From Acidocella sp. (GTDB taxonomy: Bacteria; Pseudomonadota; Alphaproteobacteria; Acetobacterales; Acetobacteraceae): a stretch of DNA of 5,455 nt. Positions 4,910-5,455 of this stretch are shown here, in pieces. The position numbers were made by a program, and so were the translations under genes. A model generated the notes under the pieces. It saw only the letters and a list, made by a program, of their open reading frames with translations. It searched no databases and was not told the origin of the DNA. Within the stretch, counting starts at the first letter, position 1; each line of letters opens with the position of its first letter. The stretch lies in the NCBI GenBank assembly GCA_029077775.1, contig JAQNCU010000218.1:1-5455 (forward strand). The letters are read 5' to 3'.

Positions 4910-5455
4910 TAGCCCGGCGCGGGGAGCGGGCCCAGGCCGCCGGGCATGTCCGGACGGGGTGAGGAGGTGGGTACCGAGGCGCGGCGCTGGTCGGCCATCG
5001 GCTCGTCGATCACCTTGGCGATGATCTTTTCACCGCGCAGCACGGTTTTGATGTCCTCACCGGACAGGGTCTCGTATTCGAGGAGGCCCCTGGCCAGTGC
5101 TTCAAGATCGGCCCGGCGCTCGGTCAAGATACGTTTGGCCTCAGCATAGGCGTGGTCGATAACGGCCTTGATCTCGTTGTCGATCTCGCGCGCCGTGGCT
5201 TCAGAGACGTTTTTGTTCTGCGTGACGGAGTGGCCGAGAAACACCTCCTGGCCGTTATCGCCGTAGGAGACCATGCCGAGCTTTTCCGACATGCCCCATT
5301 CAGTGATCATGCGCCGGGTCTGGTCTGTGGCCATTTTGATGTCGCCCGAAGCGCCATTGGACACGCGGTCCGGCCCGAAGACGATCTCCTCCGCCGCACG
5401 GCCACCCATCGCCATGATGAGTTGTTGCAGCAATTTCACCTTGCTGGTGGAGTAA
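4909..5455 (-). CDS. ftsH: ATP-dependent zinc metalloprotease FtsH, C-terminal part (5' end outside window)
   Basis: FtsH is an inner-membrane AAA+ protease of the M41 family that degrades misfolded membrane proteins and regulatory proteins. Only the last 181 residues are visible; the frame stays open to the window edge (it reads YSTSK before a GTG that could be mistaken for a start), so this is the 3' part of a longer gene and not a small protein. The fragment covers the end of the peptidase domain: MAMGGRAAEEIVFGP, then SNGASGDIKMAT, whose Asp (visible residue 38) corresponds to the third zinc ligand, then EWGMSEKLGMVSY, EVFLGHS, EIDNEIKAVID and LLEYETLSGEDI. The HExxH motif and AAA module would lie beyond the window. 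The last roughly 30 residues are Pro- and Arg-rich and probably disordered, as is common for FtsH tails. It converges on panB and ends with TAG inside the edge of the palindromic spacer. Confidence 0.96.
   Translation of the reverse strand, partial: YSTSKVKLLQQLIMAMGGRAAEEIVFGPDRVSNGASGDIKMATDQTRRMITEWGMSEKLGMVSYGDNGQEVFLGHSVTQNKNVSEATAREIDNEIKAVIDHAYAEAKRILTERRADLEALARGLLEYETLSGEDIKTVLRGEKIIAKVIDEPMADQRRASVPTSSPRPDMPGGLGPLPAPG

Noticed and set aside
4909..5439. A complete small 176-residue protein starting at the GTG at 5439-5437
   Set aside because: The frame continues upstream without a stop to the window edge and the sequence is the interior of the FtsH peptidase domain, so the GTG is an internal valine codon.

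Overview
The window looks like ordinary chromosomal core DNA from a high-GC Gram-negative bacterium, most likely an alphaproteobacterium (Acetobacteraceae or another Rhodospirillales lineage is my best guess). The guess rests on G/C-rich third codon positions, the divergent dapA-smpB / lytic transglycosylase arrangement, a compact pgpA-pncC pair, and a Gram-negative-type DapA. No mobile element, CRISPR array, rRNA or tRNA was found.

Layout. Positions 1-16 (minus) hold the first codons of an unidentified gene behind a strong Shine-Dalgarno. Minus-strand dapA (533-1411) and smpB (51-536) precede it in the same direction. A short divergent region (about 1412-1502) separates dapA from a plus-strand cluster of four genes: a secreted soluble lytic transglycosylase (1503-3092), pgpA (3089-3535), stand-alone pncC/CinA-C (3532-4020) and panB (4017-4793). 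Every junction within both gene groups, apart from smpB to the truncated gene, is a 4-base stop/start overlap (ATGA or GTGA), which implies tight operons with translational coupling. A 115-bp convergent spacer (4794-4908) contains a rho-independent terminator behind panB and a second, larger imperfect palindrome that ends at the stop codon of minus-strand ftsH (4909 to beyond the window edge).

How the genes work together. dapA commits aspartate semialdehyde to diaminopimelate and lysine, supplying the peptidoglycan cross-linking residue, while the divergently transcribed transglycosylase cleaves peptidoglycan. pgpA completes phosphatidylglycerol synthesis, pncC recycles NMN towards NAD, and panB starts pantothenate/CoA synthesis. 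smpB (with tmRNA) and ftsH both serve protein quality control. This is housekeeping metabolism. The least explained pieces are the structured panB-ftsH spacer and the four-gene membership of the plus-strand operon; I see no convincing undescribed system.
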